Shown in pieces: positions 12,501 through 23,841 of a stretch of DNA of 64,000 nt (within the stretch, counting starts at the first letter, position 1; each line of letters begins with the position of its first letter). The stretch lies in assembly GCA_001598975.1 (NCBI GenBank), contig BBXU01001039.1:1-64000 (forward strand). The letters run 5' to 3'. The position numbers and the translations under genes are program-made. The notes under the pieces are model-generated. The model made no database searches and had not been told where the DNA came from. It saw only the letters and a program-made list of their open reading frames with translations. The stretch is from Parachlorella kessleri (taxonomy: Eukaryota > Chlorophyta > Trebouxiophyceae > Chlorellales > Chlorellaceae).

Positions 12501-13914
12501 AGTACTCCTGGACTTGACACAAGACCCCTGGGCGTATGGGGGATGTGAGATGGACTGCTTCCATGACGGCTGCCTTGGGTTCTTAGGTGGAGCACTGGCA
12601 TGATGCAGGCAAGACTGGGCAGTGAGGCTCGAGGGGTTTTTGCTTTGTACGGTTGCCTAAATGGCCTGGGCGGCAAAGTTGACCTGCAGTAGGCTCAAGG
12701 TGCAGCGCAGCTTCTGTGGTGTCTTGCCTGACAGGAGGAGCTGTTGTTTGTGCAACTCTCTCGGTTGAGCGATTGGGTGGGGGAGTGTTTTAGACCGCTT
12801 CTGCTAAGGATGTAATGCAACTGCCTTGCAGGCATGCCTTGACGTGGTGCTACCGTACGTGGTCGAGAGAGAACAGTTCGGCAAGCCCATTGGGGACTTC
12901 CAGGTGAATGCATCTTGCATTATCTTACCAGATACGTATTATATGCTGCCTCTGCTGGTTATACTGGTAGGGAGGCAACCTAGCCTCGATAGAATATCAC
13001 TCGGACATGGTTCTTGATCCAGCTTGTCAAGTCGATGGAAACCTGTTTTAGCACACAGCCGGCCCCCTGGGGCCGTTGCTTTTCTCCGTTGTTGATATCA
13101 GTCCTTCCGATCGCAACGCCTTGCTGGTGGGGTTAGCAGCGGCTGTGCGCAGCCACTCTGAGCTCTCGTGCCGTTTAGTCCTGCCATGCGTTTTTCCTGC
13201 TCAAGCCACCTTGGCTCTCGCCCCTGCAGTTGGTGCAAGGCAAGCTTGCTGACATGTATACAACCACCCGCGCCACCAGGGCCTTCGTATATGCCACCGC
13301 CCGGGCGGCAGATGCCGGTCAGGCAAACCGCAAGGATTGCGCCGCTGTGATCCTCTATGCTGCTGAGCACGCTACGCGCATGGCGCTTGACGCCATACAA
13401 CTCCTCGGAGGCAATGGGTGAGAGGGTGCTATGCAACCAGGGCTTTGTGTGGTGCCATTTGAGGTAATTACCGCGGGGTCGTATGTGGGCCGCTGCCAGG
13501 GAGATACATGCGCCCTCCAGCATAGGCAGAACCTTCGCCTTGGCTGAGCCCCTGCGCAGCAACATGCTGCCTTAGTAATCCGCTAGGCAGCCAACACCGC
13601 AGGCAAAGGATGCTGCGCCCATTGCCTCGCTCATTGAAAGGTGTGTAGTTTGATGCCGTCGTGCCAGCTGATTGCGGCTGCCGGCGACTCCCTCTGAGAG
13701 GCATTCCGACTCTTCAGAAAGTTGATTTCCAGGTTCCATTTTGCACTGCTCAGACTGATGCATGTCACCGTGCAGGTACATCAATGAGTACCCCACAGGG
13801 CGGCTGCTGCGGGATGCCAAGCTATATGAGATAGGGGCGGGCACGTCTGAAATCCGGCGGTTGCTGATAGGGAGGGAGCTGGTAAAGGAGGCGGGTAAGG
13901 CCGCGGGCAAGTAA
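9501..13914 (+). CDS. IVD: Isovaleryl-CoA dehydrogenase, mitochondrial
   Basis: FAD-dependent acyl-CoA dehydrogenase of leucine breakdown, passing electrons to ETF in mitochondria. Exons: 9501-9761, 9893-9993, 10350-10444, 10677-10817, 11198-11280, 11811-11891, 12349-12459, 12832-12903, 13230-13417, 13776-13914, joining in frame to 423 aa, the family's normal length. The N-terminus ([19 protein letters not shown]) looks like a mitochondrial presequence. Visible are [15 protein letters not shown], the signature [36 protein letters not shown], and [10 protein letters not shown], whose Glu sits at the IVD-specific catalytic base position rather than the one used by medium-chain enzymes; the C-terminal LLGGNG and [16 protein letters not shown] also fit. 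Two introns (donors at 11281 and 12460) must start with GC to keep the frame. Confidence 0.95.
10271..10395 (+). repeat. Tandem copy of IVD exon 3 start with acceptor
   Basis: About 60 bp containing CCCCAAGTGCAGGTCCTATGG occurs at 10274-10333 and again at 10338-10395, offset 64 bp. The second is the functional acceptor and exon start ([14 protein letters not shown]). The first keeps the CAG acceptor and encodes nearly the same peptide ([14 protein letters not shown]). Confidence 0.85.
11613..11692 (+). repeat. Short tandem repeat in IVD intron 5
   Basis: Three copies of a roughly 28-bp unit containing TTCCATTTGCGCAGGTGC, each with an acceptor-like CGCAG or its decayed form. It is not needed in the mRNA model. 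Confidence 0.75.
12025..12050. repeat. C14 plus CA microsatellite in IVD intron
   Basis: A run of 14 C is followed by a short CA repeat in intron 6. Confidence 0.8.
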
Positions 13915-13933
13915 GCAGGTAGGTATGATTAGG

Positions 13934-14048
13934 TAGTTATTAGCATGGGTGGCAGGTAGTGCAAACAGGGAGTAGGGCTGGGCTGGACTGGACTGACAGG
14001 GCTGGATGCAGAATGAGCCTGAAACTTGCCTGAGTTCTGAGCCAGTGA
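13934..14048 (+). repeat. Dispersed short repeat, copy 1
   Basis: Begins just past the IVD stop. Shared blocks: GGGTGGCAGGTAGTGC, GGGCTGGACTG, GACAGGGCTGGATGCAGAAT and TTGCCTGAGTTCTGAG. The same order of blocks recurs at least ten more times in the window. No terminal inverted repeat or open frame is seen. Confidence 0.8.
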
Positions 14049-15345
14049 TTCTCTCCCCCTGATGGAAGAGGAGATGCAGCTCAACTGAAGCAGGGGCAGT
14101 AGAGGACAGGGTTAGTCATGATGAGAGCTTGGAGAGGGTGCCGGCCACCTGGATGGCGGGTTGTGTTGCTGCGTATCGCCTTGCATGAGGTGATACTCCG
14201 GTACTGTGCATGTTGCACAGAGCTGCACTTGGAGGAGCCGTGTGAGTTGTTGAGTGAGGCAAGGGACCACATGAGCCTTGGTGTCCGGACTATTGTCACG
14301 TATGGTCGGGTTACGCCTTGGTAATTGAGCTATCCCCCGCTGGTATCAGATACCAGTGCGTGAAGTTTGCCGTGTGCATTTTTGCACATTGCTGTGTGTG
14401 AGGTTTCAGAAGAGGCAGTGGCCATTGTTGTGTCAGTGGCACAGACACTTTGCCACCTTGGTGCGCATGCTGGGACGCAAAAGGGTGGTAATGAGCTTGG
14501 CTGACACCAAGTTGCTAGTCAGCTAGTGATGCCTCGGTGGTATTGTGTTTTCTGCTTGCGGTACGCAAAAGTTCCTTGCTATACTTGCATGGCTTCAATT
14601 GCAGCTGGCCGTTTGAGTTCTAGCTGCTGCAGTGTTAACCTGAGGTGACCTCGCAGCGGTAGCTTGTGGAGGTGAGCTTTGGTCAGGAAGGTAGGGAGGC
14701 ATGCAGCCAGAGAATTCCCTGCACTCACTTACATGTACGCTCACAACAATGCAGCCTCTGATCATCCTACACACCACCCGTTTGCAAAGAGGCCCCACCA
14801 TGTGTACCTGTCACGACAGTCCTGCAAGCCTTGCTTTAGAGTATGTCTGCTCGATAAGCAGTGTGGAAACCCTCACTGACCGAGAATAGTACCGCTCAGC
14901 TGGCAAAGCCTGGAGTTGTATCTGGAGCATGAACTCTTGCTACAGCATGAAGGTCCTAGACAGGCGGCGGTGCAATTGCGTGTAACACAACCCATGGCGC
15001 CCGGACAATCCATGGCGCCCAATTACGTGGACCCGCCAGAACCTCACAGAGACCCGCCAGAGACACCTGACGCGTTGATCAACTCCACCTTGCCCGTATA
15101 ATAAACTAATCGACGAGTAGTAAGGTTTGGACACCTCCAACAGGGCGCATCTAACACCCCCCACCCTGCCTCGTCCCTGGAATTGAACAGTATCGAGGTA
15201 GTACAAATCTTCTCCTGGATAAGCAGTCGAACAAGTGCAGTTCCTTCGCCATTGCCAAGTGTCTTGCCTCTTGATGCAGGTCCAGGCCTAGGGCCCCTCC
15301 TCTCCTCTCCAGTCTCATCAGCGTGGTCCAGTTTCCCAGCGAGCT
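14049..15345. other. Gene-poor stretch
   Basis: Between the IVD 3' end and the OTU start. I find no exon chain on either strand. Open frames here are short, with no recognisable motifs. Confidence 0.5.
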
Positions 15346-18128
15346 ATGGAGTCGACGGAAACACTGCATGTCACCAACCCGTTGCACCTGCAACCTCTGC
15401 TGGACCTCCCGCCTGACATTGCGGGCCAGGTCTATGACGCCGCCGGCCATGACATAGTTCATGACACCGCGAGCGATGAAGCGATAGCGCAAGCAGTGGC
15501 AGCAGCAGAGGGCGCTCCAGACCAGCATGCAGCTGCTGCACATGCTGCAGCCAGCGCCCGATCAGCTGAGCTTGACAAGGAGCTGGCCTTGCAAGCCCAT
15601 GAAGACGAAGTGACGAGCCTTTGTAGAGAGCTCAGCGGTGAGGAAAGCGCGAATGCCTTTGCAGGATCTTAGGCCAGTGCCAGAGTCTTGGCCGTGTAGG
15701 AGGCGAGTGGGCTGTGTGACCTTGCATGGGAGGGTGCAGCCCGGCCGTGGGGCGGCGGGTTGCAACCCATTTGCGGACTGTGACTATCCACCTGGGGGTT
15801 CATGGCTTGGAGGTCTGTATAGACCTATATCTGTATAGACCTATAACTAGCAAGGGTGTCTCCGAGGTGCCCGGCCGGCTGGTGTGCGCGGGTGTAGCCA
15901 GCACCCACCTGTTGGGCCGTGTAGGTGTTCTGTCAGTCGCACCGCAGCTCTTTGAGGAGGGGCCCTTGGAGCGGCAGCGCAGCGAGACCCTCACCCAGCG
16001 GCTGTCCCATGCTTCGAGTGTCAAGGTAAGCTGCCTGTCCGGCGATCCCAAAAGCCTTCCTTGGCCCTGGACTCCTCATGGCAGCCCCTTGTGGTGCCAT
16101 GGGTTGACCCCAGCCCCCTTCCAACATTGTTGTGCCCATTGCACTTGCGCGCCAGCTGGTGAAAGAATGGACCCTAGAGGACCCACTCGGGGGAACCCTG
16201 CCCAGGGTGCCTGCCAGCAGCGGATGCTTGCCTCATCTGGTTCGCCCTGGCAGGTCCCTTGGCCCATCGCGACTTCAGTTCTCCCAGCCATTGCCCTCGC
16301 ACGGCCTAGCACTTGCTTATCCCCGTGTCCGCCCCAACTGGCTTCCCAGGCCCCCTGCTGTGCAGCTGGTGCCACATGAGCCTGCGGGTGCCACTGAGGT
16401 GTTATCTCCTGTTCTGCAGCTGGTGCCGCATGTGAACCTGGGTGTGCCGCTGAGGGATGCGGGCCCCGAGGCCCGGCAGCGCTTGGATGCGCGGCTGGAC
16501 CTCTACGGCCTCACAGAGAGGCTGGTAAAGGGCGACGGCAACTGCCAGTTCCGGGCGCTCAGCGACCAGCTGTACAGGTGAGCGAGGCTGAAGTACCGTC
16601 ATATGTCACATGCACCGTGCTTCTGGGTTCAGTGTTGGATGCCCTCTTGTGCGTCTACTGCCTCACTGGGAGGCCTGCGAGGGCGCCAGCAAAGTTACAT
16701 GCGGGCCTGCTGTGCCAGTCTTGGCAGGCAGGTCGTAATCTTAGTGTGTGCACGGACACTGCAGAAGGCAAGGGCTCTGGGTTGGCTATCGAGGTCAGGC
16801 CTGTGTGTCTGTGAGGATCCCAGTAGTGAACACTGTGCACCCTTGCAGGACTCCCCGGCTTCATGCCTTTGTGCGGGAGTGTACCGTGGCGCAGCTGCGG
16901 CGGGACAGGCAGCGGTACGAGGGCTGGGTGCCGGCTGACTACGACGCGTACTGCAGGGCGATGGCTCGCAGCGGGGAGTGGGGGGACCACGTGACACTGC
17001 AGGTGGGGAGTGGGGGGGAGACCGTACTGCACTAAAAGGGTGAGGGGGTGTGGAAGGGGGAGCCCTGCAAAGTGGGCTGCATGTTGCCTGCTGCAAGGCC
17101 ATGGCATACGGCCTGGAATTTAGGCGGCTGCTACGCACTGTGGGCGGCCAGGGCTGGTCTGCCTGGTTGTTCGGTTGGCAGGGCTGGCAGCTGTGTGTTG
17201 CACTGTATTATATTGCAGTTCTGGCCATCGCACCAAGTAGTGCAGGCCCTGGCTGTTGGTGTTGCTTGGCTTCCGCATAGCTAGATTAGTTGGTACGACA
17301 GAGCCAGGTTCCTTTCAGTAGTCCGCGCCTTCAAGGCACCTTGCTTGGCGGCTATCACCATTTGACCACACTATTTGCCACCGATATCTGTGTTAGGTGA
17401 TGGTTATGTTGGGTGTGTGCCTGTTGACACCTATCATTGCCTGCCACCGCTGTTCCCCCGCTCCCCTGGTTGCAGGCAGCGGCAGACTACTTTGGCCTGA
17501 AGATCTGTGTGCTGACGTCCTTCCCTGAGGGGGCCTTCATTGAGATTATGCCCCAGCGCACGCGGAGCTCCCGGATACTCTACTTGAGCTTCTGGGCCGA
17601 GGTATGACCACAGGCCTGGGCGATTGGTTTTGTGGCGGGGCGGGGGAGGGGGAAGGGGGAGGGGTCAAGCGGTGCTCAGCGTACTGCTAGGTATGCCAGC
17701 ATGCGCTGTGGCCATGCACCGTATCGTGTGGCTGCACCGTGTGGCACCCCGATGAGGTTCAGGTGTTGGGCTGGATGCATGGGATTAAGGTGTCCCCCAG
17801 TTAGCCCAGCCGGTAAGCTGTGTAGTCCCTCTTCCACCGGTCCCTACCTGCGGCCCTGCCCCGCCCTGCCCTGGTGCACTGCAACAGCCCTGGTGCCCTA
17901 CAGGCAGCAGGGTGCCCTCGCCTGGCTCCTGTTGTAGTGGCTCCCTGCATTGGCGAGTGTACTGTGTACAGGCAGCATAGCAACTGTTCCCTGTCCTGTG
18001 CCCCGCAGGTGCACTACAACAGCGTCTACATGCAGGAGGACCCACCGGCGCCCCTCCCAAGTGAGAAGCTGTTTGGCAGCCGGAAGCTGTACAACCTGCT
18101 GTTCCGTGACCATGTGCCCGCAAACTGA
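15346..18128 (+). CDS. OTU-domain deubiquitinating cysteine protease
   Basis: Ubiquitin protease of the plant OTU9-12 type. Exons: 15346-15637, 15925-16025, 16420-16577, 16849-17002, 17476-17601, 18009-18128, joining in frame to 316 aa. The N-terminal third is Ala/Glu-rich with no known domain. The OTU core starts near residue 145: LVKGDGNCQFRALSDQLY holds the catalytic Asp and Cys, SGEWGDHVTLQAAADYFG follows, and FWAEVHYNSVY carries the catalytic His. The order and spacing match plant OTU9/10/11/12. The acceptor of exon 2 at 15925 was chosen because it alone keeps phase with exon 1. Introns before the exons at 16420 and 18009 carry copies of those exon starts. Linkage type is unknown. Confidence 0.9.
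16363..16465 (+). repeat. Tandem copy of OTU exon 3 start with acceptor
   Basis: A segment of about 45 bp starting TGCAGCTGGTGCC occurs at 16371 and again at 16415, directly adjacent (offset 44 bp). The second is the used exon start (LVPHVNLGVPLR). The first still has CAG but diverges in codons (LVPHEPAGATEV). A further decayed copy of the last OTU exon start, reading GTGCACTGCAACAGC, lies near 17875 in intron 5. Confidence 0.8.
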
Positions 18129-18164
18129 ACCCCGGGCGCGCGCTGCATACTGCCACTTGGCGGC

Positions 18165-18860
18165 TAGTTTATCGAATAGGTGGCAGGTATTGCAATAGGG
18201 GAGGGCGCGAGAGCTGGGCTGTACTAACAGGACCGGATGCAGAATGCGCCTAAGTCTTGCCTGAGTTTTGAGGCTACGTGCACTCTGCTGCCATGCTGGT
18301 GCACGGGCAGGCGCCCCAGTATGGGCGAGTTCAGCAAATTGTGATTAACAAGGGTGGCAGGGAGTGCGAATAGAGGGGAGATAGGGTATGAGCTGTAGAG
18401 GGCTGGGCTGGATGTACATATGCACCTATGCCAGCAAACTGCTGTTAGGGAGCTAGGAGGGATCTGGCAGCAAGGCCGCAGGATGAGTTTGGTGGACTTG
18501 GAGCGTTAGTAGTACAGGGTGCTGAAGGATGAGCGTGTTAGGTTAATAGCATGGGCGGCAGGTAATGCGAACAGGGAGTAGAGCTGGGCTGGACTGACAG
18601 GGCTGGATGTAGAACCTATAACCTATGGCGGCAGGTAATGCGATCCGAGAGGAGGTACGGGTTTACTGGGCTGACAGGGTTCTATGCAGTTATTAGCCTG
18701 GGTGGCATGTAGTGCGAACAGGAGTGAGGGTTGAGCTATGCTAGCGCTTATGCTCTGTATCTTGCCTAAGATCAGAGCCAGTAGGTCTCTCCCCAATTTA
18801 TTGCTGTACTTCTTGATGGCGGCAGGTAGCAAGCAAAGGCGATGTAGCTGGTTACTGTAG
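18165..18860 (+). repeat. Cluster of dispersed short repeat, copies 2-6
   Basis: Five copies in one orientation at about 18165-18272, 18339-18420, 18541-18615, 18620-18690 and 18690-18780, plus a fragment near 18815, all downstream of the OTU gene. They share GGCAGGTA(A/G)TGCGA, GAGCTGGGCTG and CTGACAGGGCTGGATG with copy 1. The copy at 18620 belongs to a variant subtype with GCGATC.GAGAGGAGGTA. Confidence 0.8.
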
Positions 18861-19412
18861 GGCTGAACGCGAGGTTAGCCCTTGAGGCGTTTGTAACAGT
18901 CGCGGCTGCGAGGTGCCCCGCCCAATGGATGCGGGGGTATCTGGAAGCTCTCCCTTGGCCCTGCAAATGCGTGTGCTTGTATCAGTACCCTCTTCTGCGC
19001 TGACTGACGCAGCTGGCACTCGCCCAAACCCTGTCTACCCCCCTCTTGTCACGTACACTCCATCTTGACTGCGTGACGACAGGAACTCATGTTGCCTGGG
19101 ATTGGCCCAGTCACCGCAGCTGTGCATGCTGCTGCGGCAGGTGGCAGCAAGCATGCAAGGGTAAAGAACCCCTGCGTCATCAAACCTGCCCCTCTGGCAC
19201 TGCTCCCTGCCAGACATGGCCACAAGCTGGCCCCGGCCATGTCATTAGTCATCGACAGTCACCTCCTCCCAACAGCAAACACTCCAGCCTCGCCAAAGCA
19301 AGGTGCCCAACTCGTGGCCCAATTCTTGCCCTACCCCAGCCGTGTCAGCCAGCAGCCTCGTGACCCAGCACCCATGGTGGAGGTACTGCCCCCAGCAATA
19401 CACATGCCACCA
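18861..19412. other. Convergent intergenic stretch
   Basis: Lies between the 3' ends of OTU (+) and the PQBP1-like gene (-). Nothing recognisable beyond likely 3' UTR sequence. Confidence 0.4.
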
Positions 19413-22400
19413 TCACTTGCCGCCCATGGCACGCTGGTTTGCGCGAAGCACCGCCCCCGGGGAGGGGTATGGCCGCTGCTGGAACAGGGGCCCCCCTGCC
19501 GTGGTGTCGGCAGCCCGTGGCTGCGAGCCCACAAGGCCTGAGCCCCAGCCGCCGCGGGGGGCATCTGAGTAGGCAGCCTGCACCGCAGCAGAGTGGGTGG
19601 TCAGCAATGCATTTCTGCACAGCACCTCAGTCCGTCATAAAAAGGCTACGCCCAAGTGGTAATAGCGTGGAGGGCTCTTTCATTTCTGTTGCCTCTCTAA
19701 TGCGAAGCGCGCACCCAGAGAGTCAGTGAGCATGACCATGACTCAAGCTTTGCATGACTCAAGCTTTGCAAGTCCCACTGGGTCTCTGGATGCCACTACT
19801 GCACAGTCCCACCATTCACATCCCCATACCTCCTCCACAGCGAGCGCAAGCAATTATGGCAGCAAGATGTGAAGGCAGCTGCCATCCAAAGCCGTCTCAA
19901 TGCACGGACTACATAACCAATAGGAGCACTCACGGGGTCCATGGGATCAATTTCCTCCGGCCCCCGCCTCCCTTGTTGGCCGCGGTGCCGCGCCTGCTGC
20001 TGCCGAGAGCCAGGCGGGTGTGGCGGCCGCCCGCCGCCGCCACCGCTGCCGCCAGCAGCGGCCATGGCGCCGCCGCCGGATAGCACTGCGCTACCGGGCA
20101 GGGTCGCACCCCGGCGGGCGTCTGGCGCTGCCGGCTGGGTGGCCGAGCTGATCTCGCCTGCAGCGGAAGACGGGGCATGGGAGGAGGCTGCATTAGGACG
20201 GTCCCCATGTGGCCCAGACATTTTCAAAGGGGCATATGGCCAGCTGTGTGGGCTGAAAGCAATATCATGCATACAACTCCTGCTGGGAGAGGCCCTTGAG
20301 GGCATGCACAGGGTGTTCCCCAAGGCACCATGCTGTCGGACTCACCACCGGACAGATAGGGTGCTGCGTGCATGCGGTGCAACAACACCGCCCCCGCCTC
20401 ACCTAGTAGCCGGTTGGTGTCGGGGGCATCCCTGTAGTACCCCACTCCCAGGGGCCCCATCTTGAACACATAGCCGGGTCGGGCACCCCCAAAAGAAGCT
20501 GCAGCATAGTACAGCTCCCCCCCAGCTGTACCGCCTGCAGCCGCCGCCGCTGCTGCTGCTGCTGCGGGTGCTGAGGCACCTGCAGGTGTTGCCTCCGCTA
20601 CAGGGGCTGCCGTTGCTGAAGGCCGCTCCCATTGTGTTTGCCCTGCACCGGTGGCAGCTTTAGAGTAGTTCAAGTGTGCCTCGGCGAGTCTCAACAGCTC
20701 ATTTCGACGCCCAAGCAAGCTTATTGCGTCCCTGACACATCAGACAAGGGGCACGAGAAGTAGAACAGTGCGGCCAAGGCCCAAGGCGTTTCAAAACCAG
20801 AGTGCCTAATCAAAGAAGCGGGCCAGGCAGAGAGGCTGTGCCGCAAAGCCGCCGACCGCCGACCGTGACAGGTGGCTGCGACTGTGACATGCACCTCACA
20901 GGCGTCTAAAATAGGCCAAGTGCACTGCCCTACAGGTGCATCTCACCTGTGGCCGGGTTGCTGAAGTAGGGAAGTCCTGTCCGCGGGTCGCTAGCTTCCA
21001 CCCACCCCGGTGGCAGCTGCAGGCACAGGATGAGCTCAAGGTCTGGACCTGCTGTAGCAACGACAGCCAAGGCTGTATGCGCAGCTCCAAAAGGGATGCA
21101 ATACAACTGCTACACAAAATACAAGCAGGGGAGCGACGGTCGGGAGAATCCTCACCAGGGAGACGGCACAACACACGCTCAGGCAGGAGAGGATGTCCTT
21201 GCAAGCAGCTATGATTCACCAGGAGGGCATTTTCCATGCATCCAGTATGACTCACCCAGGAAGGAGGTCTTTATCAACTAGCTTTGACTCACCGGCTGCT
21301 CCACCTTGGGCCGTGTCCAACACCGCTCCCCGGTGGAGGCATTGTAATAGTAGGTGTGGTTGTATGTGGGGTCCACGGCCTCAGCCCAGCCGGGGGGCAG
21401 CGACTCTGCGCAAGAAATGAAGAGGCAGGCATGAAACCTGAGTGCGAGAGGAGGGGCATCACCCAAAGCATTGCTGCTGGCATCCAAGGCCCCTTTGTGA
21501 TACTAGAATCCTTGTGTACGCTTGCACAGCAGCAGGTGGAGGAAGCCCAGCTACTTCCCAACTAGCACTTGGCCCACCCCACCAGGACACCACCGCGCAT
21601 GTCGCTGTTAGAGGCATTGTTTCCCCAGAATTGTTTATGTGTGTCAGGATGGCGTTTTTGGCATCTCACACTGCCCACCTGCTGCGGCGGCTGCAGGAGC
21701 ACTGGCAACGGGGGCTGCAATGGCGGCGGGTGCCCTGGCAACAGCGGCCGCCGGGGCTGGTGCGGCTTCAACGGCAGTGGCCGCCTCCTTGGCCGTGCCG
21801 CCTTTTGGCAGGATCCCCCGTGCCGCCAACCTGGCTCGCAGCGCTGGCGGCAGGTTCTTAGCTGCAGCAGCTGCTGCTGGCGCACCTCCGGATGCCCCAT
21901 CCCCTTCCTGATCACCCTCCTCCTGCTGCTCCTCTTGCTGCGATGAAGATGGCTGCGGAGGCCTGACAATGACGGGCGCGGCAGAGTAGGAAGGCCTTCG
22001 CGCGCCAGGTTTCTCCCCGGTGCCATTGGTTGCCGCCCCCCCTGGCTCTCCTGCAAGCCCAGGCTCCCCGCTGGCTGCAGGTGCCCCACCCACGTCCTGC
22101 TGCTGTTGCTGCTGCTCGAAGTCTGAAGGCACTCTGGCGGCTGGTGCCACAGGAATGCTATGCAGGGCCACAGCCGGTGCGGCAGGGGCAGCAGCAGTGG
22201 GAAGCACAGCGCATGAGGTTGCCCCATTGGCAACCAGTGCTTCCACTCCGGTAAAACCAGCAGGCACATTGCTGATGTACTGCGGGTAGCTGACAGGGGC
22301 AGCAGCTTCCTGCAGCGCAGGGTGGTACGATTGCGGCGGGAAGGCTGCCTGATGGACATGGTGGTGCTGCTGGCCGTGCTGCGGCTGCTGAGCATGCTGT

Positions 22401-23538
22401 GCCATGCTGGGCGGCCCTGGCGGCTGCTGCTGGGGTCCTGGAGGACGTGGGAAGGCTCCCCCAGGAGGACCAGGTGGCCTTTGATAGCCGCCATACCCCA
22501 CAGCAGCAGCCGCAGCAGGCACAGCACCCATTGCAGGCGGTCCAGGCGGGCCAGGAGGTCGTAGCTGCTGGGCATGCTGCGCCTGCACTGCCTGCAACAC
22601 AGCGCTTGGCGGCTGGTAGTTCTGCCAGTCGCCTGCTCCGCGCTCGGGGCCGCCAGGCCGCCCTGCAGAATGATGCAGAGAGATGTTTTTCATTAAATTG
22701 AAACTGCTAAGACGTCCTTCCAAGGTTTGTGGCATATCAGAGTACCACTTCCGGACACCTGAATGAATACCTGAATACCTCGCCTCCAGCCGTCAAGGTT
22801 CTACTCATACATTTGCTAATAGTGCCAAAGCGAGCAAGTCAAGCAAAAGACGCTCGCCCGACTCAGGTCGTTTGCTACGTGTTCATCTGTTACTCAGATT
22901 ACTCTCAGGTTACTCTGTTACTCCTCTTGGAGGTGGCTGACCCCCGCCATCAAAGAGACGCACCTGCGGCTGCCTCGCCGCCTCGCTGCTGCCTGAAATC
23001 CGTCCCCATCCTAAGTAGCTTGTCCTTGAGCTGGGCTGGGTCGGCATGTGGCGCATCATACTCAGCCGGCTCCAGCGGCCGCTTCAGCTGGCTGCACAAG
23101 CACAAGCTTCGCAACGCGTCAACCGCACAAGGCCCTACAAACGGCGACAACTAACAAGACACGCTGGGGTGGCTTACAGCAAGTTAGCTCCCCGGTCAGC
23201 TGTGAAATCCGGACCAGCCAGTACGGGTAGCAAATTTGGCGACAATTTGACAACACGCGGCTAGCGCTGCAGCACCTGGGGTGCTGGCTGAAGGCCTGCC
23301 GCATGTCCTGCTCCTGCTCTGCCAACACCGCGTGCTCCACTTGGGCATCTAGCCCTTGACCTGGGGGAGCTGCACACACCATAGCACGCTGAAGCTTTGT
23401 CAAACTAAGTGGCATGTGCACACAGCTGAGGCAGCTTGGCAATTAAATTAGCACCGCACCTCCTGGGGCAGCAGGTTCAGCCACGCCTTTCATCCATGCT
23501 GGCAGCACGGCTCCTCTTCCTCGTCCCACACCAGACAT
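19413..23538 (-). CDS. PQBP1: PQBP1-like splicing factor with two WW domains
   Basis: Homologue of polyglutamine-binding protein 1, which binds the U5 15-kDa (Dim1) protein through an intrinsically disordered C-terminus. Exons on the minus strand: 23538-23460, 23360-23276, 23091-22964, 22662-21679, 21405-21293, 21016-20947, 20642-20403, 20157-19934, 19577-19413; they join in frame to 695 aa. The large fourth exon is Pro/Gln/Ala-rich and contains [17 protein letters not shown]1 ([11 protein letters not shown] to CWTRP) is in exon 5. WW2 ([11 protein letters not shown] to TQWERP) is split between exons 6 and 7. The C-terminus has [19 protein letters not shown] and [20 protein letters not shown], the U5-15kD-binding signature. 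It is much longer than human PQBP1 (265 aa) but close to plant forms with two WW domains. Confidence 0.93.
19735..19776. repeat. 18-bp tandem repeat in PQBP1-like last intron
   Basis: GCATGACTCAAGCTTT is repeated head to tail about 160 bp from the last acceptor. No function is evident. Confidence 0.7.
21205..21298 (-). repeat. Repeated donor-like segment after the WW1 exon
   Basis: On the gene strand the true donor GGTGAGTCA at 21292 is followed at roughly 40-bp intervals by two more copies of the same context (near 21255 and 21218; the last reads GGTGAATCA). All lie in the intron. Confidence 0.6.
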
Positions 23539-23841
23539 GCTGCCACACTCGGCCGTCGGCAAACTAGTCAAGGATCAGCACGTTGACCGTGCCTCTACTG
23601 CATATGATATGGAGCAGCATGTAGCTTTCCATATACTGATCTTAAAATGCGAAGTGTGCACGGGGTTGTGGCGGGGCCAGTCTGGCAGTCTGAGTGGCAT
23701 GCCTGCAGAGCACAAGGAACTGCTGCTTATGTGGCGTACAGAGGTCAGTCTCCAGTATCATAACTAGCTTGGGTTCATCGAAGGGACATCTACAGATTTT
23801 GGTGTCAAGGGAAACGCTGGCACGTGCAATCGCCGCTTGTC
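23539..23841. promoter_or_regulatory. Divergent spacer, PQBP1-like / DUF1764
   Basis: 303 bp between opposite start codons, so both promoters must lie here or inside the genes. No motif recognised. Confidence 0.4.

Noticed and set aside
21644..22735. 363-codon minus-strand frame taken as a whole gene
   Set aside because: Only 22662-21679 fits as one exon of the PQBP1-like gene; the ends are intron sequence.
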